A DNA stretch of 20,057 nucleotides, from NCBI GenBank assembly GCA_964561005.1, contig CAZLNO010000077.1, positions 1-20,057 of the forward strand, given 5' to 3'. Shown here one piece after another: positions 8,114 through 16,135 of the stretch (its first letter is position 1; each line of letters begins with the position of its first letter). The position numbers were made by a program, and so were the translations under genes. The notes under the pieces were generated by a model. That model was not told the origin of the DNA. It did not search any database and saw only the letters and a list, made by a program, of their open reading frames with translations. The stretch comes from CAZLNO01 sp964561005 (GTDB lineage: Bacteria > Pseudomonadota > Alphaproteobacteria > Kiloniellales > Rhodovibrionaceae).

Positions 8114-8330
8114 CACTTGGTCTCGCGAAGGTCCTGGCAAAAGATACGGATCACGTGCTGCGGAGAATCTGTCAAAATGTGGCTCGCTTGGCGAAAGGTC
8201 GGCATGGCGGCTGTGTCGTTTCCGGTCCGTATGAGGAGAAGGCGATTTTTCGTGGCCAACGCCGGGTTTGATCTGCGATTTTCGCACTTGGCATGAACAC
8301 CCTGAACTTTATATCACGAACGCGTTTGCA
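8114..8330 (+). promoter_or_regulatory. Divergent intergenic region with candidate promoter TTGGCA (8288-8293) / TATATC (8310-8315)
   Basis: The region separates the hydrolase and the modification operon. TTGGCA and TATATC are spaced by 16 bases and would start transcription near 8322, leaving only about nine bases before the GNAT ATG at 8331, where no Shine-Dalgarno sequence is visible. A minus-strand promoter for the hydrolase was not convincingly located. The call is by eye only. Confidence 0.3.
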
Positions 8331-9083
8331 ATGAGAACGATCGCACGAAAACTTGCGCGCCTGCACGATCATCTCGGCCTTTGGGGCGGCCTGCTCTACG
8401 CGGTGGATCGAATCGCCGCGCGCCTGCGCCTGCCGCTTCGCGTGCGCAGCTACTTTGTCGTGTCTCAGCCAGTGCCGGCCGAGAACGTGGTGTCGCGGCG
8501 ACGTGGCGGCGATTTCACGTTTCGGGAAATCGGTTCCGACGATCCGGCGCTGGATCAAATGCCGCTGGAAACGGAGACACTCGACTTTCGCTTTGAGCAG
8601 GGCGCGCGATGTTTTGGGCTGTTCCGCGATTCCCATTTGCTCGCCTATCTCTGGATCCAAATCGGAAGCTTCGAGGAAGATGAGGTCCGGTGTTGCTTCA
8701 TCCCGCAGCCGGCGGATCGCACAAGCTGGGATTTCGATGTCTATGTCGATCCGGGCTCCCGACTGAGCCCGGCCTTTGCCAGCCTGTGGGAGGCCACCAA
8801 CGGTTGGCTGCGCGACCGGGGTGTGCGCCACAGCCTGAGCCGGATTTCCGCGTTCAATTCGGCCTCCCTTCGCAGCCATAAACGGCTCGGCGCCCAGGTG
8901 CTGGGCCGGACCGATTTTGTCACGGTGGGACCGGTCCAAGTTTTGATCTCCACCCTGCGGCCCCGCCTGCATCTGAGCCTTCGGCGAAGGTCGCGACCAA
9001 GGATCATTATTCAGGTCCCCGATGGCCCGGCACGGGACGCCCTCTCGCCCGTCGGAGTCCGGCGTCACAGGGTCGTTGAATAG
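8331..9083 (+). CDS. GNAT-type N-acyltransferase-like protein
   Basis: This is a 250-residue protein with a GNAT-like fold signature. A basic, amphipathic N-terminus (IARKLARLHDHLGLWGGLLY) is followed by FTFREIG, a beta-strand block around CFGLFRDSHLLAYLWIQ, the DVYVDPGSRL strand with the acyl-CoA-binding helix after it, and SRISAFNSASLRSHKRLGA. That last string is the N-x-x-S...H-x-R/K-L-G pattern seen at the C-terminal end of GNAT domains. It probably transfers an acyl group from acyl-CoA to an amino sugar or precursor used by this cluster, but the substrate is not known. ATG 8331 is the first in-frame ATG; it has no clear ribosome site. The amidotransferase begins 42 bases downstream on the same strand, suggesting an operon. 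Confidence 0.65.
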   Translation: MRTIARKLARLHDHLGLWGGLLYAVDRIAARLRLPLRVRSYFVVSQPVPAENVVSRRRGGDFTFREIGSDDPALDQMPLETETLDFRFEQGARCFGLFRDSHLLAYLWIQIGSFEEDEVRCCFIPQPADRTSWDFDVYVDPGSRLSPAFASLWEATNGWLRDRGVRHSLSRISAFNSASLRSHKRLGAQVLGRTDFVTVGPVQVLISTLRPRLHLSLRRRSRPRIIIQVPDGPARDALSPVGVRRHRVVE

Positions 9084-9125
9084 GGTGGTCGAGAGACTCG
9101 CAGCGACGGCAACAAGGTAGCGGCG

Positions 9126-10985
9126 ATGCCCGGACTTTGCGGATGGTTTGCAGCCGACCCGGCGAGGGAAAGCCAGGCGATCCTCACGGCGATGAGCGCG
9201 GGTCTGCCGGGCGGCGGCCATGGCCGGACGCTCTGTCAACTTGGCGAAGACGCAGCCGCGGCCGTCGCATCGCGGCTGTCCGGATCGCTCGCCATGGGCG
9301 CGGAGGGCGCCATCGTCGCCGTCGACGGCCATCCTCGGTTCGCTTCGTCGGCCCTGGAGAGCGAGGCCGACGCGCACGGCCCCGCCCAGGCGATCCTGGC
9401 GGCCTACGCGGCGCGGGGTGAGGCCGTGCTCGAGGATGTTCGCGGGCCCTTCGCGCTCGCGATCCTCGATCCGCTCCGGGACCGGGCGCTGCTCGCCGTC
9501 GACCGCATGGGAATCCATGCGCTGTTCTACGCGCGGACGCGGCAGGGGCTGGTATTCGGCACCACGGCCGACGCCATGCGGGCACATCCGGATGTCAGCA
9601 CAACGGTCTCGCCTCAGGCGGTCTACCGGTACGCAGTCAACTACGTCTCGCCTGCGCCTTTCACGATCTATGACGAGTGCCGGAAGCTGCTCCCGGCACA
9701 CCTTCTGGAATGGCGGGCGGGACATTGTGAAACGCGGCGATACTGGCGCATTCCTTACGGCAGGGCGGACGGCGAGGCCGGTCGGTCGCTGCACGAACTG
9801 CGCGAGGAGCTGTTCGAGCGACTCGATATCAGCGTCCGCCGCGCGCTGGCGCGGAACGGCGAAGCCGCCTCCGTCGGGACCTTTCTCAGCGGGGGTCTCG
9901 ACAGCTCGGCGGTCAGCGGGATCCTGCATCAAAATACAACCCGGAAGGTCCCGGCGTTCACCATCGGCTTCGCGGATTCCAAGTACGACGAGACCGCCTT
10001 CGCCCAAGCCGCGGTCCGCCGGTTCGGGCTGGAACACCACACCTATCGTCTCACCCCCCAGGATGCCGCCGAGCTGGTGCCCCGCCTGGCCGAGGCCTTC
10101 GACGAGCCATTCGGCAATTCCTCGGTCATTCCCGCCTTCTACTGCGCTCAGCTCGCCAGGAGCCAAGGCGTAAATCTGCTTCTGGCCGGCGACGGCGGCG
10201 ACGAGATTTTCGGGGGCAACAAGCGCTACGCCGAACAAAAGATTCTCGCCCTTTACCACCGCGTCCCGGCCCCGTTCCGGGCGGTGCTTGCCAGCGTCTT
10301 GCTCAACGTGCCGGAGCCGCTGGCCGTCTCGGCCCTGGGCAAGGGGCAGCGCTACGTGCGCCGGGCCCGGCTTCCCATGCCGGAGCGGATGCTGTCGAAG
10401 CAGGTTTACACGGATGACGCCCTGCCGGGCATCTTCACGTCCGATGCCTTGGCGGCGATCGAGCCGGAGGAGCCCGTCGCGATCTGGCGCCGACACTACG
10501 AGGAGGCCGGGACCGACGACCTGATCTATGCCATGCTCCATCTGGACACGCGCATCGCCCTGGCCGACAACGACTTGCGCAAGGTGGGCAGGGCCGCGGA
10601 GATGGCCGGCGTCGAGGTCGCCTACCCGATGCTGGATGAGGATCTGGTCGAATTCGCCGCCCGAATCCCCTCGGCCTTGCTCGTGAAGGGATTCGACCTG
10701 CGTCATTTTTTCAAGGAAGCCATGCGCGGGTTCTTGCCGGACGAGATCCTGAACAAAAAGAAGCACGGGTTCGGCATGCCCTTCGCCGAATGGACACGGA
10801 ACGACCCGATCCTCTGGAACATGGTCGTGGATGCCTTTTCCAACCTGAAGACCCGCAACGTCTTTCGCGGCGACTTCCTCGACGCGGTGCTGGACGCCCA
10901 CAGGGACTCCGCGGACTCCCCGCTTTCAGGGATTGTTTGGGACCTGTTGATGCTGGAACTGTGGTGGCAGAAACGCGAAGGCTGA
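9126..10985 (+). CDS. Asparagine synthase-like amidotransferase of the XrtA EPS type
   Basis: This 619-residue protein is shaped like AsnB: an N-terminal class II glutaminase-like domain (about 1-205) and a C-terminal ATP-dependent synthetase domain. The synthetase half is well preserved, with LSGGLDSSAVSGIL (PPi loop, Ser255-Ser261), AFTIGFADSKYDET, LLAGDGGDEIFGGNKRY, the DLRKVGRAAEMAG helix and KKKHGFGMPF. The glutaminase half is not: the protein begins MPGLCGWF, so Pro rather than Cys follows the initiator Met, and the usual HRGPD and NGEIYN motifs are replaced (GGGHG; VDGHPRF). It may therefore use free ammonia or another nitrogen donor, or form an amide, lactam or adenylate. AAGG ten bases before ATG 9126 is the ribosome site. 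It is related to the exosortase A-associated amidotransferases (TIGR03108-like), and its target is unknown. Confidence 0.82.
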   Translation: MPGLCGWFAADPARESQAILTAMSAGLPGGGHGRTLCQLGEDAAAAVASRLSGSLAMGAEGAIVAVDGHPRFASSALESEADAHGPAQAILAAYAARGEAVLEDVRGPFALAILDPLRDRALLAVDRMGIHALFYARTRQGLVFGTTADAMRAHPDVSTTVSPQAVYRYAVNYVSPAPFTIYDECRKLLPAHLLEWRAGHCETRRYWRIPYGRADGEAGRSLHELREELFERLDISVRRALARNGEAASVGTFLSGGLDSSAVSGILHQNTTRKVPAFTIGFADSKYDETAFAQAAVRRFGLEHHTYRLTPQDAAELVPRLAEAFDEPFGNSSVIPAFYCAQLARSQGVNLLLAGDGGDEIFGGNKRYAEQKILALYHRVPAPFRAVLASVLLNVPEPLAVSALGKGQRYVRRARLPMPERMLSKQVYTDDALPGIFTSDALAAIEPEEPVAIWRRHYEEAGTDDLIYAMLHLDTRIALADNDLRKVGRAAEMAGVEVAYPMLDEDLVEFAARIPSALLVKGFDLRHFFKEAMRGFLPDEILNKKKHGFGMPFAEWTRNDPILWNMVVDAFSNLKTRNVFRGDFLDAVLDAHRDSADSPLSGIVWDLLMLELWWQKREG

Positions 10986-10992
10986 CCATTCC

Positions 10993-11043
10993 GGTTCGGG
11001 CAATGGCGCGTGCTGGGCCGTTTCCCGCTGTTGTCCCCGAACC
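10993..11043. promoter_or_regulatory. Inverted repeat between amidotransferase and ligase genes
   Basis: GGTTCGGG at 10993-11000 pairs with CCCGAACC at 11036-11043, and the adjacent CAA/TTG extends the stem past a two-base bulge. The loop is about 30 bases and no U-tract follows. It could be an attenuating or mRNA-stabilising structure within the operon or a chance GC-rich repeat. It lies in the 184-base spacer before the ligase. Confidence 0.25.
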
Positions 11044-11169
11044 ACCGGTCGCGACATAGTGAAATTTAGGCCGGATCGCCTTGGAAACTTTTGATGCCGG
11101 GCCACGCACTGGAGCTCTGCCCGTGGGAGACCTCTCCGCTTCCAAGAAGATCGAACGGATCGAAAGTCG

Positions 11170-12759
11170 ATGAACCTGCGTGATCTCGTACACGGCACCG
11201 CGCTGACCCGACCCGATGGACACGCGGTTCGGGCCGGGGATGCCGTTGTCACCTACGGGCAATTGCGTGACGACGTGGAAGCGGTCGCCCGCCGTTTGCG
11301 GCGACTGGGCCTGGCCCGCCACGACCGGGTCGCCGTCTACCTGGACAAGCGGATCGAGACGCTCATCACCCTCTTCGCGACCTTCGCCGCCGGCTGCGTC
11401 GCGGTGCCCTGCAATCCGGTTCTGAAGCCGCACCAGTTGGGCCACATCCTGAGGGACTCGGGGGCGAAGGCGTTGGTGACAACGGCGGGGCGACTTGAGT
11501 CCCTGTCGGAAGAGGTGGCGGGGACGCGGCTGCGATGGGCGATCACCGTCGATCGACCCGGTGACGCGCCGACCGCGGGGATCGAGCCGCTGACCTGGTC
11601 CGAGCTTCTGGACCTCGGCGCCGGCGTGGCGTCGCCGGCGCCCGTGCGGCCCCTGGACACCGACGTGGCCGCGATCTTCTACACCTCGGGCAGTACCGGC
11701 CGGCCCAAGGGCGTGGTGCTGTCCCACCGGAACATCGCGGTGGGCGCGCGCAGCGTGGCGCAATACCTGGAAAACGGTCCGGACGACCGCATCCTGGCCG
11801 TCCTCCCGCTCAGCTTCGACGCCGGCTTCAGCCAGCTCACCACCGCCTTCGCCTCCGGCGCCACGGTCGTTCTGCACAACTATCTGATGCCCCGCGACGT
11901 GCCGAAGGTTTGCGCGCGCGAGGAAATCACCGGGCTCACCGGCGTGCCGCCGCTGTGGATGCAGCTCCTTCAGGCGCAGTGGCCCGACGCGGCGCGGCAA
12001 TCGCTGCGCTACTTCGCCAACACCGGCGGGCGCATGCCGCGCGACGTGCTGGACAAGCTGCGCGCGCTGTTCCCACAGGCGAAACCCTATCTGATGTACG
12101 GCCTGACCGAGGCCTTTCGCTCGACCTACCTGGATCCGGGCGAGGTGGACCGCCGGCCGGAATCCATCGGCAAGGCGATCCCCAACGCCGAGATCCTGGT
12201 GGTGAAGCCCGACGGCGGCCTGGCGGGGCCCGGCGAACAGGGCGAGCTGGTCCACCGGGGGCCGCTGGTCGCGCTGGGCTACTGGAACGATCCCGAGCGC
12301 ACCGCCGAGCGCTTCCGGCCCGCGCCCGGGCAGCCCGACGGCCTGCCGATGCCGGAGATCGCCGTGTGGTCGGGCGACCTGGTGCGCCTCGACGCGGAGG
12401 GCTTCCTCTACTTCGTCGGGCGCGACGACGAGATGATCAAGACCTCCGGCTACCGCGTGAGCCCGACCGAGGTCGAGGAGGTGATCTTCGCCAGCGGCCT
12501 GGTGCGCGAGGCCGCGGCCTTCGGGGTGCCGCACCGCACGCTCGGGCAGGCGATCGTGGCCGCCGTGGTGCCCGCGGAGGATGCCGGGGCGGCGCCGGCG
12601 CAGGCGGTTCTGGACCACTGCCGGCGCGAGTTGCCCCGCTTCATGGTGCCGGGGGAGGTACTGATCGCGCAGACCCTGCCGCGCTCGCCCAACGGCAAGA
12701 TCGACCGCAAGCGTCTGGCCGCCGAGCACGCGGATCTTGACGCGGAGTCCGTGGAATGA
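11170..12759 (+). CDS. Acyl-CoA ligase (AMP-forming), exosortase A system-associated
   Basis: This 529-residue adenylating enzyme of the ANL superfamily matches the XrtA-associated ligase pattern (TIGR03098 by recall). It has all core motifs: YTSGSTGRPKG (A3 P-loop, from Tyr171), YGLTEAF (A5), the Asp of WSGDLV (A7), GRDDEMIKTSGYRVSP (A8 hinge) and NGKIDRK near the C-terminus with catalytic Lys510 (A10). It should activate an acyl or amino acid as the adenylate and pass it to CoA or a carrier protein for polysaccharide modification. The cognate small acyl carrier protein often found beside it is not visible here. ATG 11170 is preceded by a weak purine-rich site. Its stop overlaps the decarboxylase start as ATGA, so the two products are probably made in equal amounts. 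Confidence 0.88.
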   Translation: MNLRDLVHGTALTRPDGHAVRAGDAVVTYGQLRDDVEAVARRLRRLGLARHDRVAVYLDKRIETLITLFATFAAGCVAVPCNPVLKPHQLGHILRDSGAKALVTTAGRLESLSEEVAGTRLRWAITVDRPGDAPTAGIEPLTWSELLDLGAGVASPAPVRPLDTDVAAIFYTSGSTGRPKGVVLSHRNIAVGARSVAQYLENGPDDRILAVLPLSFDAGFSQLTTAFASGATVVLHNYLMPRDVPKVCAREEITGLTGVPPLWMQLLQAQWPDAARQSLRYFANTGGRMPRDVLDKLRALFPQAKPYLMYGLTEAFRSTYLDPGEVDRRPESIGKAIPNAEILVVKPDGGLAGPGEQGELVHRGPLVALGYWNDPERTAERFRPAPGQPDGLPMPEIAVWSGDLVRLDAEGFLYFVGRDDEMIKTSGYRVSPTEVEEVIFASGLVREAAAFGVPHRTLGQAIVAAVVPAEDAGAAPAQAVLDHCRRELPRFMVPGEVLIAQTLPRSPNGKIDRKRLAAEHADLDAESVE

Positions 12760-14009
12760 ATGACGCCGGACCCGATCGAGGCGAGCGCGCCATGCATCCG
12801 GCCATCGCCGCCTGGGCGATGCGCGACGGCGAGCTGCTGGTCGGCGACTGGCCCGTGCGCCGCCTGGCGCGGCGGGTCGGCGGCACGCCGTTCTACGCCT
12901 ATGACCGTGCCAAGCTCACCGCGCGGATACGGGCCTTGCGCGCGGCGCTCCCGCCGCGGGTGAACCTGCACTATGCCATCAAGGCCAACCCCATGCCGGC
13001 GGTGGTGCAACATCTGGCGGGTCTGGTCGACGGCTTCGACGTGGCCTCGGGGGCGGAGCTCAACCTCGCCCTCGACACCCCGCTGTCGGCGGAGAACGTG
13101 GGTTTCGCCGGGCCCGGCAAGACCGACGCCGAGCTGGCCCGGGCGGTCGCCGCCGGCGTCGTGATCGAGCTGGAATCCCTCGGCGAGATGCGGCGCACGG
13201 CCGCCATCGCCCGCGAGCAAGGGGTATCTGTGCCGGTCGCGGTGCGCGTCAATCCCAACTTCCGGGTGAAGGGCTCGGGCATGCACATGGCCGGCGGGCC
13301 CAGCCAGTTCGGCGTGGACGCGGAGGCGGTGCCGGCGCTGCTGGCCGAGTTGCCGGCCACGCCGCTGCGCTTCGTCGGATTCCACATCTTCGCCGGCTCC
13401 CAGAACCTGGACCCTGACGCGGTCGTCGCCGCGGAACGCCAGATCGCCGAGCTGGCCATGCAACTCGCCGCGCACGCACCGGCGCCGGTGCGCCACCTGA
13501 ATATCGGCGGCGGCTTCGGCATTCCCTACTTCCCCAAGGACGGCGCGCTGGACCTGGCCAGCGTTGGCGCGGCGCTGCACGGCGTCGTCGAGCGGGTCGC
13601 CGCCGCGCTGCCCGAGGCGTGGGTGATCCTCGAGCTCGGCCGCTACATCGCGGGCGAGGCGGGAGTCTACGTTTGCCGCGTGCTCGACCGCAAGGAGTCG
13701 CGGGGGCAGGTCCATCTCGTGACCGATGGCGGCCTGCACCATCACCTCGCGGCCACCGGCAACTTCGGCCAGGGCATCCGGCGCAACTTCCCGGTCGCCA
13801 TCGCCACGCGGATGGATGCGGCGTCCGAGGAGACCGTTCAGATCGTCGGCTGTCTGTGCACGCCCATCGACCTCTTGGCCGACCGGCTGCCGGCCCCTCG
13901 GGCCGAGGTCGGCGACCTGGTGGCGATCTTCCAGTCCGGCGCCTACGGCTATTCCGCCAGCCCGCGGGATTTCCTCAGCCACCCCCATCCGGCGGAAGTG
14001 CTAGTCTGA
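12756..14009 (+). CDS. PLP-dependent decarboxylase, exosortase A system-associated
   Basis: This 417-residue fold-type III (alanine racemase/LysA-like) decarboxylase fits the XrtA-associated family TIGR03099 by recall. YAIKANP carries the PLP-binding Lys76, followed by GFDVASGAEL, VRVNPNF, GFHIFAGSQ (His210), the phosphate-binding glycine run NIGGGFGIPY, ELGRYIAGEAG, and the CxxxD substrate motif in GCLCTPIDLLAD (Cys368, Asp372). It is expected to decarboxylate a basic or meso-diamino acid-like substrate; with the coupled ligase this suggests that an amine or amino-acyl group is attached to the polysaccharide. The start ATG 12756 lies in an ATGA overlap with the ligase; an in-frame ATG at 12792 is the alternative and would lose only an unconserved leader. 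The actual substrate has not been deduced. Confidence 0.88.
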   Translation: MNDAGPDRGERAMHPAIAAWAMRDGELLVGDWPVRRLARRVGGTPFYAYDRAKLTARIRALRAALPPRVNLHYAIKANPMPAVVQHLAGLVDGFDVASGAELNLALDTPLSAENVGFAGPGKTDAELARAVAAGVVIELESLGEMRRTAAIAREQGVSVPVAVRVNPNFRVKGSGMHMAGGPSQFGVDAEAVPALLAELPATPLRFVGFHIFAGSQNLDPDAVVAAERQIAELAMQLAAHAPAPVRHLNIGGGFGIPYFPKDGALDLASVGAALHGVVERVAAALPEAWVILELGRYIAGEAGVYVCRVLDRKESRGQVHLVTDGGLHHHLAATGNFGQGIRRNFPVAIATRMDAASEETVQIVGCLCTPIDLLADRLPAPRAEVGDLVAIFQSGAYGYSASPRDFLSHPHPAEVLV

Positions 14010-14055
14010 ACGGACCCGCGCGCGTGGGTACCATTCAAGTTCGGGAAACTTGGCG

Positions 14056-15201
14056 ATGTCTGTGGAGGCTGATCGGCGCTGGGTCTGTCGGGCGCTGGCC
14101 GCGGGCGCCGTGGGGGCGGCCATGCCGGCGGCCTTCCCGTCCGTTGCAAGCGCCTTCGATCAGCTCCGGCCGGGGCGATGGACCGCCATCCACACGATGG
14201 ACATGGCGAGCGAGATGGCGTTTCCCCATCAGCGCCACGCCGGCGGCGCCTACGATTCCCGGCGACACCGGATCGCGCTGTTCGGCAGCGACACCCACGG
14301 CAACGACTGGACCAACACGCCCTTCTTCTTCGATCTCGCGACCCTGATCTGGTCGCGGGCCTATCCCAGCGACAGGCCCTCCAGCTATGCCGTGGACGAT
14401 CAGGGCCTCCCGGTGGCGGGTGCGGGGGGCCGGCGGCCGTGGGCGATGCATACCTTCGGGGCCGTCACCTATGACCCGGAGGCCGACATCCTGGTCGTCG
14501 CCAGCCATCCCGCGCATCTCGAGCCGGGCCGGTTCACCGACGCCATGGCGAGCCTCTGGCCGCGAATCCGAACGCACCCGACCTGGGTCTACCGCATGGC
14601 GACAGGGATCTGGGAGCCTTTCGCCCTGGACAGCGTGAGCTTCTTCGCGCGCGCGACGGTGTTCGACACGCACCGCGGCGTCACGGTCGGAATCGGCCAC
14701 GGCATGAACACCTTCTCGCCGGGGGCCGGCGGCTGGTCGCGGCCAGTGGTCGAGCAGCCGCCGCTGCCCTGGGGCATGAACGGCGTCTATGATTCGCGCC
14801 AGGGCGCGGTGATCGCTTTCGGCAGCCACGCCTGGTCGAACGACGTGGCCGTCCACGAGTCCGGCAGTGACGCCTATCGGATCATGCCGACCCCGGGCCG
14901 CCGCCCGCCGCCCACGCGCTATACGCCGATGGCCTACCATGCGCGGCTGGGGAAGGTGGTGGCCCTGGTCCAGCGCTTTCCCGAGGACGGGGCGCGGGCG
15001 AGGGTGCCGGACCACAGGCGCCGCGCGGAGACCTGGCTCTACGTCCTGGAAACCGATTCCTGGGAGAAGGTGCCGGAGGCCGAGCTGCCGTTCGGCTGGT
15101 ACATGAACTACAAGCTGTTCTACGTCCCGCCGGAGGACGCCCTCGTACTCATCGCCCAGCCGCCCGGCGAGCCCACCACGGTTTTCGCCCTGCGGCTGTG
15201 A
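14056..15201 (+). CDS. Exported beta-propeller (kelch/galactose oxidase-like) protein
   Basis: This is a 381-residue protein with a Tat-like signal peptide: DRRWVCRAL, then an Ala/Gly-rich hydrophobic stretch and a likely cleavage after ASA (residue 33). The mature part has repeated short strands of the type GGAYDSRRHRIALFGS, FGAVTYDPEADILVVAS, GVYDSRQGAVIAFGSH and MAYHARLGKVVALV. Each has a Y-D/H-x-R/E pattern followed by a hydrophobic strand, as in kelch or six/seven-bladed propellers. No catalytic residue set is recognised. It follows the decarboxylase by 46 bases and closes the modification operon, so a periplasmic role in handling or anchoring the polysaccharide is plausible but inferred. 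ATG 14056 is preferred over the in-frame TTG at 14050 because GGGAAA lies about nine bases upstream. The IS3 end begins only 20 bases after the stop. Confidence 0.65.
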   Translation: MSVEADRRWVCRALAAGAVGAAMPAAFPSVASAFDQLRPGRWTAIHTMDMASEMAFPHQRHAGGAYDSRRHRIALFGSDTHGNDWTNTPFFFDLATLIWSRAYPSDRPSSYAVDDQGLPVAGAGGRRPWAMHTFGAVTYDPEADILVVASHPAHLEPGRFTDAMASLWPRIRTHPTWVYRMATGIWEPFALDSVSFFARATVFDTHRGVTVGIGHGMNTFSPGAGGWSRPVVEQPPLPWGMNGVYDSRQGAVIAFGSHAWSNDVAVHESGSDAYRIMPTPGRRPPPTRYTPMAYHARLGKVVALVQRFPEDGARARVPDHRRRAETWLYVLETDSWEKVPEAELPFGWYMNYKLFYVPPEDALVLIAQPPGEPTTVFALRL

Positions 15202-15220
15202 GCCGGCCTGTGTCTCAGCG

Positions 15221-15247
15221 TGTAGTGCGGCACGGATCTTGGACACC
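15221..15247 (+). repeat. Probable terminal inverted repeat (right end) of the IS3 element
   Basis: The sequence starts with TG and contains TTGGACACC 18-27 bases in, 12 bases beyond the transposase stop codon. This matches the general form of IS3-family ends. Its partner is missing, so the assignment rests on position and motif form. Confidence 0.5.
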
Positions 15248-15259
15248 GCGTAGTGATTT

Positions 15260-16117
15260 TCAGGCTGCCACGAGCAGGTCGGCTTCGGCCAGGGTTTCGA
15301 TTTCCTGATCCGCACGGACCTGGTCAGGGGGTCGGTGGCGGTGGCGCTGGACCAGCCAGTTTGCGTTGTACCATTCCCTGAAGGCGTGCAGCGCCTCCTG
15401 CAGCTCCTCGAGGGTGTCGAAGGTGTGCACCCAGAGGAGCTGCTCCTTCAGGGTGCGGAAAAACCGCTCGGCGACGCCGTTGCCCTCGGGCTCGCGGACG
15501 AACGAGGGGGAGGCTTCGATGCCCAGGAAGGCGATCTCGCGCTGAAAGTCTGCAGCCATGTAGTTGGAGCCGTGGTCGTGGCGCAGCCGCAGCCCGGCGG
15601 CGACGTCGGCACCAGCGGGCCCAAAATGCCGCCCCACACCCTGGCGCACCGGCTCCAGCGCCTCCCAGCGGGTGGCCCTGAACGCGGCATGCAGGCCGAT
15701 GCACTCGCTATTGCAGTGGTCGACGGCGGCGAAGACCGGCACGCGCGCGCCGCTGGTCAGTACGGTTTGCGCCATGTCGCTCCCCCACATCGTGTCCACC
15801 CGCTCGGTGCTGATGGTGCCGTCATGGTCGTTCGCCGGGCGCCGCGGCGGCCGGCTGGGCGCGGACAGGCCGTGCTCGCGCATGAGCCGACGCACCCGCC
15901 GGGCGGCGGTGCGGATCCCACTCAGCCGCAGACGCGCCCAGACCTTGCGGTAGCCCTGCACGCCTACGGCGTGCGACTGGCGTGTGCGCCGTGGAACGGC
16001 GCGGTCTCGATCACCTCCCGGATCGCCGCGAGCAGTTCGGCATCCCGATGCCGATATCGTCCGCGAGATGCTGAGGTTTGCCGCCCAGCGGCTGATGGAG
16101 CTGGAGGTGGGAGGCAA
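15260..16117 (-). pseudogene. IS3-family transposase OrfB, 5'-truncated and frameshifted
   Basis: The C-terminal part is intact. A helix-turn-helix region (GYRKVWARLRLSGIRTAARR) leads into a DDE integrase core with Asp in MWGSDMA, Asp in HDHGSNYMA and Glu in NGVAERFFRTLKEQL, ending at the stop codon at 15260-15262. Upstream, the expected N-terminal sequence (DAELLAAIREVIETAPFHG) lies in another frame. It is separated from GYRKVW by 32 bases (15956-15987) where one codon is expected, an insertion of about 29 bases that adds a stop and shifts the frame. No OrfA is present, so the element is almost certainly inactive by itself. Confidence 0.8.
15956..15987. repeat. Small insertion with hairpin inside the IS3 transposase
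   Basis: GCACGCC (15958-15964) and GGCGTGC (15968-15974) form a perfect 7-bp stem around a TAC loop. An imperfect further copy, GGCGTGTGC, lies at 15979-15987. This block interrupts the transposase where the family continues directly from FHG to GYRK. Confidence 0.45.
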
Positions 16118-16135
16118 AACCGGGGCCGCCGGCGA

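Noticed and set aside
8172..10901. 909-codon open frame on the minus strand opposite the GNAT and amidotransferase genes
   Set aside because: It is antisense to well-recognised proteins, has low-complexity His/Gln/Arg-rich translation without motifs, and such frames are common in GC-rich DNA.
10711..13988. Long minus-strand frames opposite the ligase and decarboxylase
   Set aside because: No domain pattern; the + strand frames carry complete adenylating-enzyme and PLP-decarboxylase motif sets.
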